From assembly GCA_027623845.1 (NCBI GenBank), contig JAQBUJ010000026.1, positions 1 through 12,955 of the forward strand: a stretch of 12,955 nt of DNA, given 5' to 3'. The stretch comes from Pseudomonadota bacterium (GTDB taxonomy: Bacteria > Pseudomonadota > Alphaproteobacteria > Thalassobaculales > Thalassobaculaceae). Within the stretch, counting starts at the first letter, position 1. The number at the start of each line of letters is the position of its first letter. Positions 1 to 6,275 of the stretch are shown one piece after another. The position numbers and the translations under genes are program-made. Under the pieces are notes generated by a model. The model made no database searches and had not been told where the DNA came from. It saw only the letters and a list, made by a program, of their open reading frames with translations.

Positions 1-137
1 ACATTCGCGAAGTGATTCTGTTCCCGATGAACCCGCGAGCCGAGGATCTGATGATGGGTGCGCCCAGCGATGTGCGGCCGGATCAGCTGCGCGAACTGTC
101 AATCCGCGCCGCCACACCGCCGAAGCCGGCGGATTAA
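1..137 (+). CDS. aspS: Aspartyl-tRNA synthetase, C-terminal end (partial)
   Basis: This is the last 44 codons of a gene that starts before the window; its frame begins at base 3 and ends at TAA 135-137. The visible protein opens with IREVILFPMNPRAEDLMMGAP and continues to an RELSIR motif. That is the class II aspartyl-tRNA synthetase signature near the C-terminus: the IREVI(A/L)FP strand carrying the motif 3 region, then the LMxxAPS segment and the final (K/R)EL(H/S)IR. The enzyme charges tRNA-Asp (and often tRNA-Asn in alphaproteobacteria) in the cytoplasm. A short proline- and lysine-rich tail ends the protein, as in other alphaproteobacterial copies. Only the C-terminus is visible, so intactness of the rest cannot be judged. 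The identification is confident because this segment is highly conserved. Confidence 0.9.
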   Translation, partial: IREVILFPMNPRAEDLMMGAPSDVRPDQLRELSIRAATPPKPAD

Positions 138-172
138 CGTTCTTTCGGATTGGCGTTATTGTCGCCGTCACG

Positions 173-201
173 CCGCCCCTGGTTTCACCCAGGGCAGGCG
201 G
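173..201. terminator. Hairpin after aspS, possible bidirectional terminator
   Basis: CCCTGG (177-182) and CCAGGG (189-194) form a perfect 6-bp stem around a 6-base loop. CCGC (173-176) and GCGG (198-201) extend it by 4 bp across a 3-base bulge. It lies 35 bases after the aspS stop and faces the 3' side of the small minus-strand ORF, which is where a terminator shared by converging genes would sit. There is no T-run on either side, so a factor-independent terminator is not demonstrated. Nothing else could be recognised in bases 138-354. Confidence 0.3.
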
Positions 202-354
202 AAGCCTGAGGTGGCGCGAATGGCCGATATTGGCGATATAGTGCTCCTGATCCTGGCCATCCGTCTCGCCGATCATGCTCAGGCGTGGGTCCTGCCGTTC
301 GCCAGGACGACGGGGGTATTGGTCGCCCGTGGACCCGCACCAGGATAGGGAGCC

Positions 355-459
355 TTACTGGGCGACCAATGTGGTGAAGGCGATGGTCGCCAAACCCCAG
401 GCCAGGAAAATGTCGATGTTCTCCAAGACGTGATCCTGGAACCGGTAGATTGTGTTCAT
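355..459 (-). CDS. Possible small single-pass membrane protein, 34 residues
   Basis: A minus-strand ATG at 459-457 opens a 34-codon frame ending in TAA (357-355). The start is preceded by a full AGGAGG Shine-Dalgarno sequence (plus-strand 467-472) at a 7-base spacing, better than that of most larger genes in the window. The peptide begins MNTIYRFQDHVLENID, a polar, partly amphipathic head. It continues into about 18 residues rich in I, F, L, A, W and V (IFLAWGLATIAFTTLVA), long enough for one membrane span, and ends in Gln. I recognise no family. It could be a small membrane regulator or accessory peptide, or a chance frame. It is transcribed divergently from the monooxygenase gene and convergently to aspS. 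The perfect ribosome site with a start and a hydrophobic helix argues for translation; conservation is untested. Confidence 0.5.
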   Translation of the reverse strand: MNTIYRFQDHVLENIDIFLAWGLATIAFTTLVAQ

Positions 460-466
460 GGCGCGC

Positions 467-472
467 CCTCCT
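467..472 (-). promoter_or_regulatory. Strong Shine-Dalgarno of the small ORF
   Basis: Plus-strand CCTCCT reads AGGAGG on the minus strand, exactly 7 bases before the ATG at 459. It lies inside the longer purine run GGGAAGGAGGG. This is the main sequence evidence that the 34-codon frame is real. Confidence 0.6.
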
Positions 473-501
473 TCCCATCTGTACTTTCAAGTGGGAGGAC
501 C

Positions 502-515
502 TTTCGAATTCGGAA
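502..515. repeat. Near-perfect palindrome around CGAATTCG
   Basis: CGAATTCG (505-512) is a perfect 8-base palindrome. Two more matching pairs lie outside one mismatch (502-503 with 514-515). It sits upstream of the small minus-strand ORF in a relatively AT-rich stretch and could be a protein-binding site, but a palindrome this short also occurs by chance. Confidence 0.2.
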
Positions 516-579
516 GTGGCAAAACGCACGTCTGTCATTTGGCCGGAGAGAAAGCCAAAACAGAGGTGTGACGTGGAAA

Positions 580-613
580 AATCAGAATCAATTGAGGTTC
601 TACAAATCTGATT
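580..613. repeat. Inverted repeat in the leader of the monooxygenase operon
   Basis: AATCAGA (580-586) and TCTGATT (607-613) are exact reverse complements with 20 bases between them, centred about 126 bases upstream of the GTG at 723. The half-site centres are 27 bases apart. The surrounding 570-620 stretch is clearly richer in A/T than the genes. It could be an operator for a dimeric regulator or a distal activator site. I could not place a convincing sigma-70 promoter between it and the gene. The rest of 460-722 holds no recognisable gene. Confidence 0.3.
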
Positions 614-710
614 CCTGCTGGTTCGGGCGGCTTCGTCATGGACCTTGGCGTCGATGGTCCTATTCTGGGTTGCGCTTATTGTGGAGCCTGAAATTTAACG
701 CTCCGCCCAT

Positions 711-715
711 GGAGA
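711..715 (+). promoter_or_regulatory. Ribosome binding site that fixes the GTG start at 723
   Basis: GGAGA lies 7 bases before GTG at 723-725. It decides for the GTG start over the overlapping ATG at 709, which belongs to another frame and ends after nine codons. Confidence 0.6.
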
Positions 716-722
716 ACCGATT

Positions 723-2615
723 GTGTCGATTCAAATAGACCCGAAGACCGGCCTGAAGAATTTCAACACGCGCGCCGCCAAGGCCACCGAGAAAATCGCC
801 GGCAAGGGTTACTCAACCGTCGATGACGAGGCTTTGAAGACACTGCCTCCGTCCCCGCCTGGCGCGGTATTCAATGCCGAGGAACAGGCGAAATATCGGG
901 CATTCAAGGAAGCCCGGCGCGGCGCGGCCGACTATATCGCGATGGAAGGCGCGTTCAGCAAATACCTTGAGGATGTCTATTCCGCCGAGCCCGTCGAAAG
1001 GCCGGTACTGACGGACGACTGTGAGATTCTTGTGGTTGGCGCCGGCTTTGCCGGTCTGTTGATATGGCAAAAGCTGCGCGAGGCGGGCTTTCAGGACGTT
1101 CGGTTCTGCGAGAAGGGCGGGGATGTCGGTGGTACCTGGTACTGGAACCGCTATCCCGGCATCGCCTGCGACGTCGAGGCCTACAGCTATCTGCCGCTGT
1201 TGGAGGAGATGGGCTATATTCCGACGATGAAATTCGCCTCCGGCTTCGAGATCCTCGAATATTGCCAGGCCATGGCGAAGAAATTCGACTTCTATGAACG
1301 CTGTCTGTTTCACACCACCGTCGAGGAGACGACCTGGGATGAGGCCAGCGGTCGCTGGACGGTTTCGACCGACCGGGGCGACAAGATGCGGGCGCGTTAT
1401 GTGGTGCTGGCGAACGGCATCCTGACGACCCCGAAACTGGCCCGGATCGAGGGCATGGAGAGCTTTACCGGCGATGCCTTCCATACCTCCAGGTGGGACT
1501 ACAATGTCGAGCTGGAAGGCAAACGGGTCGGCATCATCGGCACCGGCGCCACTGCCGTGCAGGCCGTGCCCGAACTGGCGAAGATCGTAAAGGAACTCTA
1601 CGTTTTTCAGCGCACGCCGTCCTCAATCGATGTTCGCGACCAGCGCGCCACCACGGCCGAGGAGATCGAAACCTGGTCGAAGGAACCGGGCTGGGCGCGG
1701 GCCCGGCGGGAACGGCTCGCCAAGATTTCATCCGGCCGTACCGCCTTGAAAGGCAATGACGACTACCTCTCCGGCAAGGTCGCGGACTTCAAGGCCCGCA
1801 AGGAGCATGCAACGGAGTTGTCCCAGGAAGAACTGATCCAAAAGCAACTCAACACCAATTTCCGGATCATGGAGCAAATCCGCGCCCGGGTGGACGCCAT
1901 CGTCAAAGACCCGGTGACTGCCGAGGCGCTCAAGCCGTATTACCCCTATGGCTGCAAGCGGCCGGTCTTCCATGATGAATTTCTGCCGGCATTCAACCTG
2001 CCACATGTCACCCTGGTCGATACCGCGCCGCGCGGCGTCGGTGAGATCAACGCCAACGGCATCGTCCATGACGGCGTTGAATATCCGCTGGATGTGCTGA
2101 TCTATGCGACCGGGTTCCAATGGATGGCGACCTCGACCTTTAACATGATCACCGGGCGCGGCGGGCGGACCTTGCGGCAGAAATGGCAGGAGGAAGGCGT
2201 CAAGACCTTCCTTGGCCTGCACAGCCACGGCTTTCCCAATCTGTTCATTATGTCCGGCCCGCAGGGCGGCGGCGGCCAATTCAATTTCACCCGCGGCATC
2301 GAGGCCCATACCGACTATGTCGTTTGGATGTTGAAGACCTTGCGGGCGCGCGGCGCCAGCTTGCTCGACATCCATCAAGAGCCGGAAAACGCATATGCGA
2401 CGCATTGCCGCGAAGCCGACATCCGCACCCGCCCGTTGCGGGATTGCATCTCCTATTACAACGGTGATGGCGGCGCTGAGCCGGGCAGCCTGGCCTATTA
2501 TGGCGGTCCGCAAAAATGGCATGAACTGCGGAGCGCCGCTCAGGAATCGCTGGAACCCTATGTATTCGACGTCGCGCCGGACGCGGATTTACCCTCGGAA
2601 AGGAAAAGCCGATGA
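723..2615 (+). CDS. Baeyer-Villiger-type flavin monooxygenase
   Basis: A 630-residue FAD- and NADPH-dependent monooxygenase, expected to insert one oxygen atom from O2 into a ketone to give an ester or lactone. Seen in order: an N-terminal extension of about 100 residues; the FAD-binding GxGxxG in VVGAGFAG (104-111); GGTWYWNRYPG (136-146); the Baeyer-Villiger fingerprint FxGxxxHTxxW(D/P) as FTGDAFHTSRWDY (248-260); the second Rossmann motif GTGATA (273-278); the QRTP strand (296-299), where the family keeps its catalytic arginine; GCKRP (410-414); and YATGF (461-465). The fingerprint separates it from plain FMO-type N-oxygenases. At 630 residues it is longer than phenylacetone or cyclohexanone monooxygenases (about 540) and resembles the N-terminally extended class that includes 4-hydroxyacetophenone and cyclopentadecanone monooxygenases. 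The GTG start has a GGAGA site. It is the first gene of a coupled pair; the substrate cannot be read from sequence. Confidence 0.9.
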   Translation: MSIQIDPKTGLKNFNTRAAKATEKIAGKGYSTVDDEALKTLPPSPPGAVFNAEEQAKYRAFKEARRGAADYIAMEGAFSKYLEDVYSAEPVERPVLTDDCEILVVGAGFAGLLIWQKLREAGFQDVRFCEKGGDVGGTWYWNRYPGIACDVEAYSYLPLLEEMGYIPTMKFASGFEILEYCQAMAKKFDFYERCLFHTTVEETTWDEASGRWTVSTDRGDKMRARYVVLANGILTTPKLARIEGMESFTGDAFHTSRWDYNVELEGKRVGIIGTGATAVQAVPELAKIVKELYVFQRTPSSIDVRDQRATTAEEIETWSKEPGWARARRERLAKISSGRTALKGNDDYLSGKVADFKARKEHATELSQEELIQKQLNTNFRIMEQIRARVDAIVKDPVTAEALKPYYPYGCKRPVFHDEFLPAFNLPHVTLVDTAPRGVGEINANGIVHDGVEYPLDVLIYATGFQWMATSTFNMITGRGGRTLRQKWQEEGVKTFLGLHSHGFPNLFIMSGPQGGGGQFNFTRGIEAHTDYVVWMLKTLRARGASLLDIHQEPENAYATHCREADIRTRPLRDCISYYNGDGGAEPGSLAYYGGPQKWHELRSAAQESLEPYVFDVAPDADLPSERKSR

Positions 2616-2929
2616 TCGCCATTTGGGTGAAGGTCAGGATCAAGCCGCAGATGCGCCAGGAGTTCCTGGAGGCGATCGAAGTCGATGCGCTCGGCTCCGA
2701 ACGAGACGAGCCGGGCTGCGCGCGCTTCAACGTTCTGCAGGATACGCAAGACGAGGCGGTCTATTATTTCTACGAAGTCTACAAGGACGAGGCCGCCGTC
2801 CTGGCGCATCGTGCCGCGCCGCATTACGCGGTCTGGAAGGCGGCGGCGCATACGCTCGATGGACCGACCGAGCGCATCGAAACCCGCACGGTTTTTCCGG
2901 CTGCTGCTTCCTACTGGCTGCCAAACTAA
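2612..2929 (+). CDS. ABM-domain (antibiotic biosynthesis monooxygenase family) protein
   Basis: A 105-residue protein whose ATG overlaps the monooxygenase stop as ATGA (2612-2615), with AAGGAA about 6 bases upstream. The two are therefore almost certainly one operon with coupled translation. It has the layout of the small dimeric ferredoxin-like ABM fold: a first strand (IAIWVKVRIKP), a helix, the typical DEPGCARFNVLQD segment (32-44), a YYFYEVYKDEAA strand and turn (51-62), and HRAAPHYAVWK (66-76). Relatives include YgiN-type quinol monooxygenases and LsrG; many members have no proven activity. Next to a Baeyer-Villiger enzyme it may oxidise, isomerise or trap a reactive product, but that is inference. 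The length is normal and there is no signal peptide, so it should be cytoplasmic. Confidence 0.85.
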   Translation: MIAIWVKVRIKPQMRQEFLEAIEVDALGSERDEPGCARFNVLQDTQDEAVYYFYEVYKDEAAVLAHRAAPHYAVWKAAAHTLDGPTERIETRTVFPAAASYWLPN

Positions 2930-3091
2930 TCGGGCCGGGGCGGACCAGCCACCGACCTCCGAGACCGTGCGTCGGGCGATGATGCGTGATTGGGGTTCGT
3001 GGGGTGGCGCGCCGGCTATCCGCCTGGTTGAACCGCCAAGACCATGATCGGATCGTCGGTCAGGGGATATCGTGAATGACAAGCAATCGTC

Positions 3092-3096
3092 GGAGG
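3092..3096 (+). promoter_or_regulatory. Ribosome binding site selecting ATG 3102 for phnA
   Basis: GGAGG lies 5 bases before ATG 3102. The in-frame GTG at 3072 has only GGGGA at a 4-base spacing. The 142 bases between the ABM gene and that GTG hold no recognised gene or clear promoter. Confidence 0.55.
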
Positions 3097-3101
3097 CGAT
3101 C

Positions 3102-4376
3102 ATGAGCAGTACTGGCCAGAGCATCGAGGTTAACGGGCGGACTTATGCATGGCCGGAGCGCCCGTTGGTGGTGGTCTGCATCGACGGTTCGGAACCGGAC
3201 TATATCGAGCAGGCGGTAGCCGCCGGTGCGATGCCGTTCACCGCCGGGATGATCGCCCGCGGCGCTGATCTACGAGCCGAAAGCGTGGTGCCGAGCTTCA
3301 CCAACCCAAACAACCTGTCGATCGTCACCGGTCAGCCGCCGTCGGTGCATGGGATCTGCGGTAACTTCTTTTATGACCGCGACGCCGATGCCGAGGTGAT
3401 GATGAATGACCCGGCCTTTCTGCGGGCGCCGACGATCTTCTCGGCGTTTGAACAGGCCGGCGCCCGGATTGCGGTGATCACCGCCAAGGACAAGCTGCGC
3501 CGGTTGCTGGGACATGGGTTGGCGCATGGCGCTGGCGGGTCGATCTGTTTCTCCGCCGAGAAAGCCAATGAGGCGACGGTCGCCGAAAACGGCGTCGAGG
3601 GGTTGCTGGCGTTAACCGGCCTGCCGGTTCCTTCGGTCTATAGCGCCGGTCTGTCGGAGTTCGTCTTCGCCGCCGGGGTCAAGCTGATGGAGCGAGAGCG
3701 GCCGGATCTGATGTATCTGTCCACCACCGACTATATTCAGCATAAATTCGCGCCGGGCACCGATGGCGCAAACGCATTCTACCAAATGATGGATGGCTAT
3801 TGGGCCGCCCTTGACGGCCTCGGCGCGACGTTGGTGCTGACCGCCGACCACGGCATGAGCGCCAAGCATGACGCGTCGGGAGAGCCGGACGTGATCTATC
3901 TGCAGGATGTGCTGGATGGATTGGTTGGAGAGGGCGCGGTGCGGGTGATCCTGCCGATTACCGATCCTTATGTGGCGCATCACGGCGCGTTGGGATCCTT
4001 CGCCACCGCCTATTTGCCGGATGGGGCGGACGTCCAGGCGGTGATCCAGGCGTTGGCGGCGATCGACGGCATGGACGCGGTTTTGACCCGAGCCGAGGCC
4101 TGCGCGCGGTTCGAGTTGCCGGAGGACCGGGTGGGCGATATCGTCATCGTCTCAACCGAGCATAAGGCGCTTGGCACCAGCGCGGCGCGTCATGACCTCT
4201 CGGGCCTTGATGTGCCGTTGCGCTCTCATGGCGGTTTGACTGAGCAGGTGGTGCCGCTGATCAGCAGTGTGCCGATCGCGGCGATCGCGCCGGGTCACCG
4301 TCTGCGTAATTTCGATGCCTTCCATGTCGGTCTCAATCTGGCCCAGCGGCCGGCCGCCGCCGACAAGGTCGCGTGA
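3102..4376 (+). CDS. phnA: Phosphonoacetate hydrolase
   Basis: An alkaline-phosphatase-superfamily enzyme that cleaves the C-P bond of phosphonoacetate to acetate and phosphate with two zinc ions. From ATG 3102 it is 424 residues, the size I recall for characterised PhnA. The segment VPSFTNPNNLSIVTGQPP (63-80) followed by VHGICGNFFYD is typical of PhnA. Expected residues are all visible: metal ligand D28 (VCIDGS), nucleophile T67 (SFTNPN), D210 and H214 (TTDYIQH), D249-H250 (TADHGM) and H376 (SHGG). K129 and K131 (TAKDK) may contact the substrate phosphonate. A longer version from GTG 3072 would add ten residues, but ATG 3102 has the better ribosome site and puts the N-terminus (VEVNGRTYAWP) where the family begins. 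The usual partners for aminoethylphosphonate breakdown (PhnW, PhnY, a LysR regulator) are not adjacent, so it probably acts on phosphonoacetate made or imported elsewhere. Confidence 0.93.
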   Translation: MSSTGQSIEVNGRTYAWPERPLVVVCIDGSEPDYIEQAVAAGAMPFTAGMIARGADLRAESVVPSFTNPNNLSIVTGQPPSVHGICGNFFYDRDADAEVMMNDPAFLRAPTIFSAFEQAGARIAVITAKDKLRRLLGHGLAHGAGGSICFSAEKANEATVAENGVEGLLALTGLPVPSVYSAGLSEFVFAAGVKLMERERPDLMYLSTTDYIQHKFAPGTDGANAFYQMMDGYWAALDGLGATLVLTADHGMSAKHDASGEPDVIYLQDVLDGLVGEGAVRVILPITDPYVAHHGALGSFATAYLPDGADVQAVIQALAAIDGMDAVLTRAEACARFELPEDRVGDIVIVSTEHKALGTSAARHDLSGLDVPLRSHGGLTEQVVPLISSVPIAAIAPGHRLRNFDAFHVGLNLAQRPAAADKVA

Positions 4377-4423
4377 TGAGCGTCGCCGAATCCCTTGAGA
4401 CCGCCATCCGCCATCCGCCACGA

Positions 4424-4439
4424 GCCGATGCGGATCGGC
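4424..4439. terminator. Weak hairpin between converging phnA and PLP dehydratase genes
   Basis: GCCGAT (4424-4429) and ATCGGC (4434-4439) form a perfect 6-bp stem with a four-base GCGG loop in the 80-base gap between converging stop codons. The position suits a shared terminator, but there is no T-run and the stem is short. Confidence 0.25.
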
Positions 4440-4456
4440 GCAGCGCGGCGGCCATT

Positions 4457-5416
4457 TTAGCTCATCCCGTCAGTGCCGGCGCCGCAGACGATGGCGCAGA
4501 TCGTCGAGCCCTCGGGCACGCTGACCGCACCGGTCATCAGCGCCGCTATGGCGGCGGCGCCGCTTAACTCGGCGGCCACGCCAAGCTCGTACCAGAGCCA
4601 GCGGGCGGCCCGTTCCATATCGGCGTCGCTCACCAGCACGATGTCGTCGACATGGCGCTGGATCAGGTCGAAATTCAGCGGGTCGGATCGGCGCGGCGCC
4701 AGGGTGCCGGCGCGGGTCTCGATCTTCTCCAGGGTGATGACAGCGCCGGCTTCACGGCTTTTGTAGTGGGTTGGAGCGCCGGTCGGCTCGATCCCAATCA
4801 CCTTGATCCCCGGTTTCATCGCCTTGGCGGCGGCGCTGACGCCGGCGATCAAGCCGCCGCCGCCGATCGCCACCAGCAGCAGGTCGGTCTCCGGCGCATC
4901 GTCGAGGATTTCCAGTGCCGCCGTGCCTTGGCCATGAATCACCCGTGGGTCGGCGAAAGGATGGATATAGGTCAAGCCATCGGCGTCGGCCCGGGCCAGG
5001 GCGGCAAGGTTGGCTTCATCCCAGACCGCACCCACGGACTGTATTTCAGCACCCCATGATTTCAGCTTTTCCGCCTTTTCCGCCGGGGTGCTGGTCGGCA
5101 GGTAGATCACCGCCGGACAGCCGGCCATGGCCGCGGCATAGGCGACGCCAAGGCCGTGGTTGCCGCCGGACGCGGTGATCAGGCCGGCCCGTTTCTGCGC
5201 CTCGCTCAAGGTCATCAAGGTATTGCAGGCGCCCCGCACCTTGAACGATCCGGTTGGTTGTAGATTGTCGAGCTTCAGCAACAGCCGGGCGCCCGGCGCC
5301 GGGTTTTCCCGCACCGGGGCCACGTCGATCAGCGGCGTGCGGCGGGCGCGGCCGGAAATCCTCGGCTGGGCGGCCCGAAACGCCTCCAGGCTGAAGTCAG
5401 CGCTGGCGTCGCTCAT
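4457..5416 (-). CDS. Fold-type II PLP dehydratase (threonine/serine dehydratase family)
   Basis: A 319-residue cytoplasmic PLP enzyme of the tryptophan-synthase-beta fold, expected to remove water and ammonia from a hydroxy-amino acid to give a 2-keto acid. Visible: RRTPL (25-29), the Schiff-base lysine K59 in PTGSFKVRGA (54-63), SGGNHG (83-88), the glycine-rich phosphate-binding loop GGGGLIAG (185-192), E283 in the AAELSGAA segment, and CGAGTDG (311-317) at the C-terminus, where the family binds the pyridine ring. No ACT regulatory domain follows, so it resembles catabolic threonine, serine, hydroxyaspartate or EutB-like dehydratases, not feedback-controlled IlvA. Its ATG overlaps the dehydrogenase stop (5413-5416, ATGA), so the two are co-translated. 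Exact substrate unknown; racemase activity cannot be excluded. Confidence 0.85.
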   Translation of the reverse strand: MSDASADFSLEAFRAAQPRISGRARRTPLIDVAPVRENPAPGARLLLKLDNLQPTGSFKVRGACNTLMTLSEAQKRAGLITASGGNHGLGVAYAAAMAGCPAVIYLPTSTPAEKAEKLKSWGAEIQSVGAVWDEANLAALARADADGLTYIHPFADPRVIHGQGTAALEILDDAPETDLLLVAIGGGGLIAGVSAAAKAMKPGIKVIGIEPTGAPTHYKSREAGAVITLEKIETRAGTLAPRRSDPLNFDLIQRHVDDIVLVSDADMERAARWLWYELGVAAELSGAAAIAALMTGAVSVPEGSTICAIVCGAGTDGMS

Positions 5417-6153
5417 CCGAGGATGCCGCCGTCGATGATAAAGGGTTGGCCGGTGGTGTAGGCGCTGTCGTCGGCGCCGAGATAGACGGCGATCGCGGCG
5501 ATTTCCTCGACCGTACCAAGACGCCCAAGCGGCTGGCGGGCGATGAAATCCTTGCGGGCCTGAATTGGATCGTCAAAGGCGTTGATCCGGTCATCGAGGG
5601 AGGGAGACTGGACCGTGCCGGGGCAGATGCAGTTGCAACGGATGCCCTGGCGCAGGTAATCGGCAGAGACGGATTTGGTTAGACCGATTACCGCCGCCTT
5701 GCTGGCGCCATAGACCGCGCGGTTGATGATCCCCTTCAAGCTGGAGCAGACCGAGGACATGTTGACGATCGAACCGCCGCCGGCCTCGATCATTGCCGGT
5801 AGGAAGGCGCGGATCATCCGATACTGCGCCTTGACGTTCAAATCGAACGAGAAATCCCAGGCATCCTCGTCGCACTCGAGGATCGTGCCGTGGTGGACGA
5901 ATCCCGCGCAATTGAACAACACATCGACCGCGCCGATCTGCTTGGCGGCATCGGCGATGGCCTGCTTGTCGAGAACGTCAAGCACTCTGGTCTCGACGCC
6001 GGCGAGCCCGTTGAGTTCGGCGAGCTTGGCCGCGTTGAGGTCTGTGGCGATCACCCGAGCGCCCTCGGCTGCATAGGCCTCGACCGAGGCGCGTCCTATG
6101 CCCTGCGCCGCTGCGGTGATCAGGGCCGTCTTGCCGGCCAATCGATTGCCCAT
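5413..6153 (-). CDS. DHRS6-like short-chain dehydrogenase
   Basis: An NAD-dependent classical short-chain dehydrogenase. From the ATG at 6153-6151 it has 246 residues; this start has GGGAGA (plus-strand 6161-6166) 7 bases upstream, and it puts the Rossmann motif at the usual position. A 17-residue longer reading from 6204 is disfavoured. Visible: TAAAQGIG (13-20), D38 after the second strand (prefers NAD over NADP), NCAG (81-84), NMSS with catalytic S133, YxxxK as Y148 and K152, and CPGT (177-180). Strings such as AGFVHHGT and GIRCNC-CPGTV closely match what I recall of the DHRS6/BDH2 group. That group includes bacterial 2-keto-3-deoxy-L-fuconate and 2-keto-3-deoxy-L-rhamnonate dehydrogenases as well as a 3-hydroxybutyrate-type enzyme. 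With sugar-acid dehydratases next door, a keto-deoxy sugar-acid substrate is the best guess. Confidence 0.88.
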   Translation of the reverse strand: MGNRLAGKTALITAAAQGIGRASVEAYAAEGARVIATDLNAAKLAELNGLAGVETRVLDVLDKQAIADAAKQIGAVDVLFNCAGFVHHGTILECDEDAWDFSFDLNVKAQYRMIRAFLPAMIEAGGGSIVNMSSVCSSLKGIINRAVYGASKAAVIGLTKSVSADYLRQGIRCNCICPGTVQSPSLDDRINAFDDPIQARKDFIARQPLGRLGTVEEIAAIAVYLGADDSAYTTGQPFIIDGGILG

Positions 6154-6182
6154 GTCGCGCTCTCCCGTAAAGTTCAGCACCC

Positions 6183-6212
6183 TGTGTAGCGTCCGACTGG
6201 CCACGCCAGCAA
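6183..6212 (-). promoter_or_regulatory. Candidate minus-strand promoter for the dehydrogenase-dehydratase operon
   Basis: On the minus strand TTGCTG (plus 6207-6212) and TACACA (plus 6183-6188) are 18 bases apart, about 30 bases before the dehydrogenase start. Both boxes match the sigma-70 consensus only moderately. Confidence 0.25.
6197..6209. repeat. Palindrome in the divergent promoter region
   Basis: CTGGC-CAC-GCCAG is a perfect 5-bp inverted repeat in the 122-base gap between the dehydrogenase and UxaA-like genes. It overlaps the candidate minus-strand -35 box and lies just upstream of the candidate plus-strand -35 box, so one bound regulator could control both operons. The arms are short, so chance is possible. 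Confidence 0.3.
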
Positions 6213-6217
6213 GCCCG

Positions 6218-6246
6218 TTTCCCAGTCCCCGGCGCTGGTCTATAGT
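6218..6246 (+). promoter_or_regulatory. Candidate promoter of the UxaA-like operon
   Basis: TATAGT (6241-6246) is a good -10 box, 29 bases before the ATG. TTTCCC (6218-6223) at a 17-base spacing is a poor -35, which would fit an activator-dependent promoter. A start of transcription near 6253 would leave a leader of about 23 bases holding GGAGA (6264-6268). Confidence 0.4.
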
Positions 6247-6275
6247 CCGGCCAACCCTGGGACGGAGAGACCATC

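Noticed and set aside
220..348. 42-codon plus-strand frame beginning MADIGDIVLLILAIRLADH
   Set aside because: Partly hydrophobic, but the ribosome site is weak, the end is low-complexity, and it overlaps nothing that supports it. Not excluded, only unsupported.
185..538. 117-codon minus-strand frame across the gap after aspS
   Set aside because: Arg/His/Pro-rich translation typical of noncoding high-GC DNA, and it overlaps the better supported 34-codon frame.
813..1484. 223-codon minus-strand frame opposite the monooxygenase N-terminal half
   Set aside because: Antisense shadow of a well-supported gene, without a ribosome site or family motif.
1728..2522. 264-codon open frame on the minus strand inside the monooxygenase gene
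   Set aside because: It lies wholly antisense to a gene with clear motifs; long antisense frames are expected at this GC bias, and the translation shows no recognisable domain.
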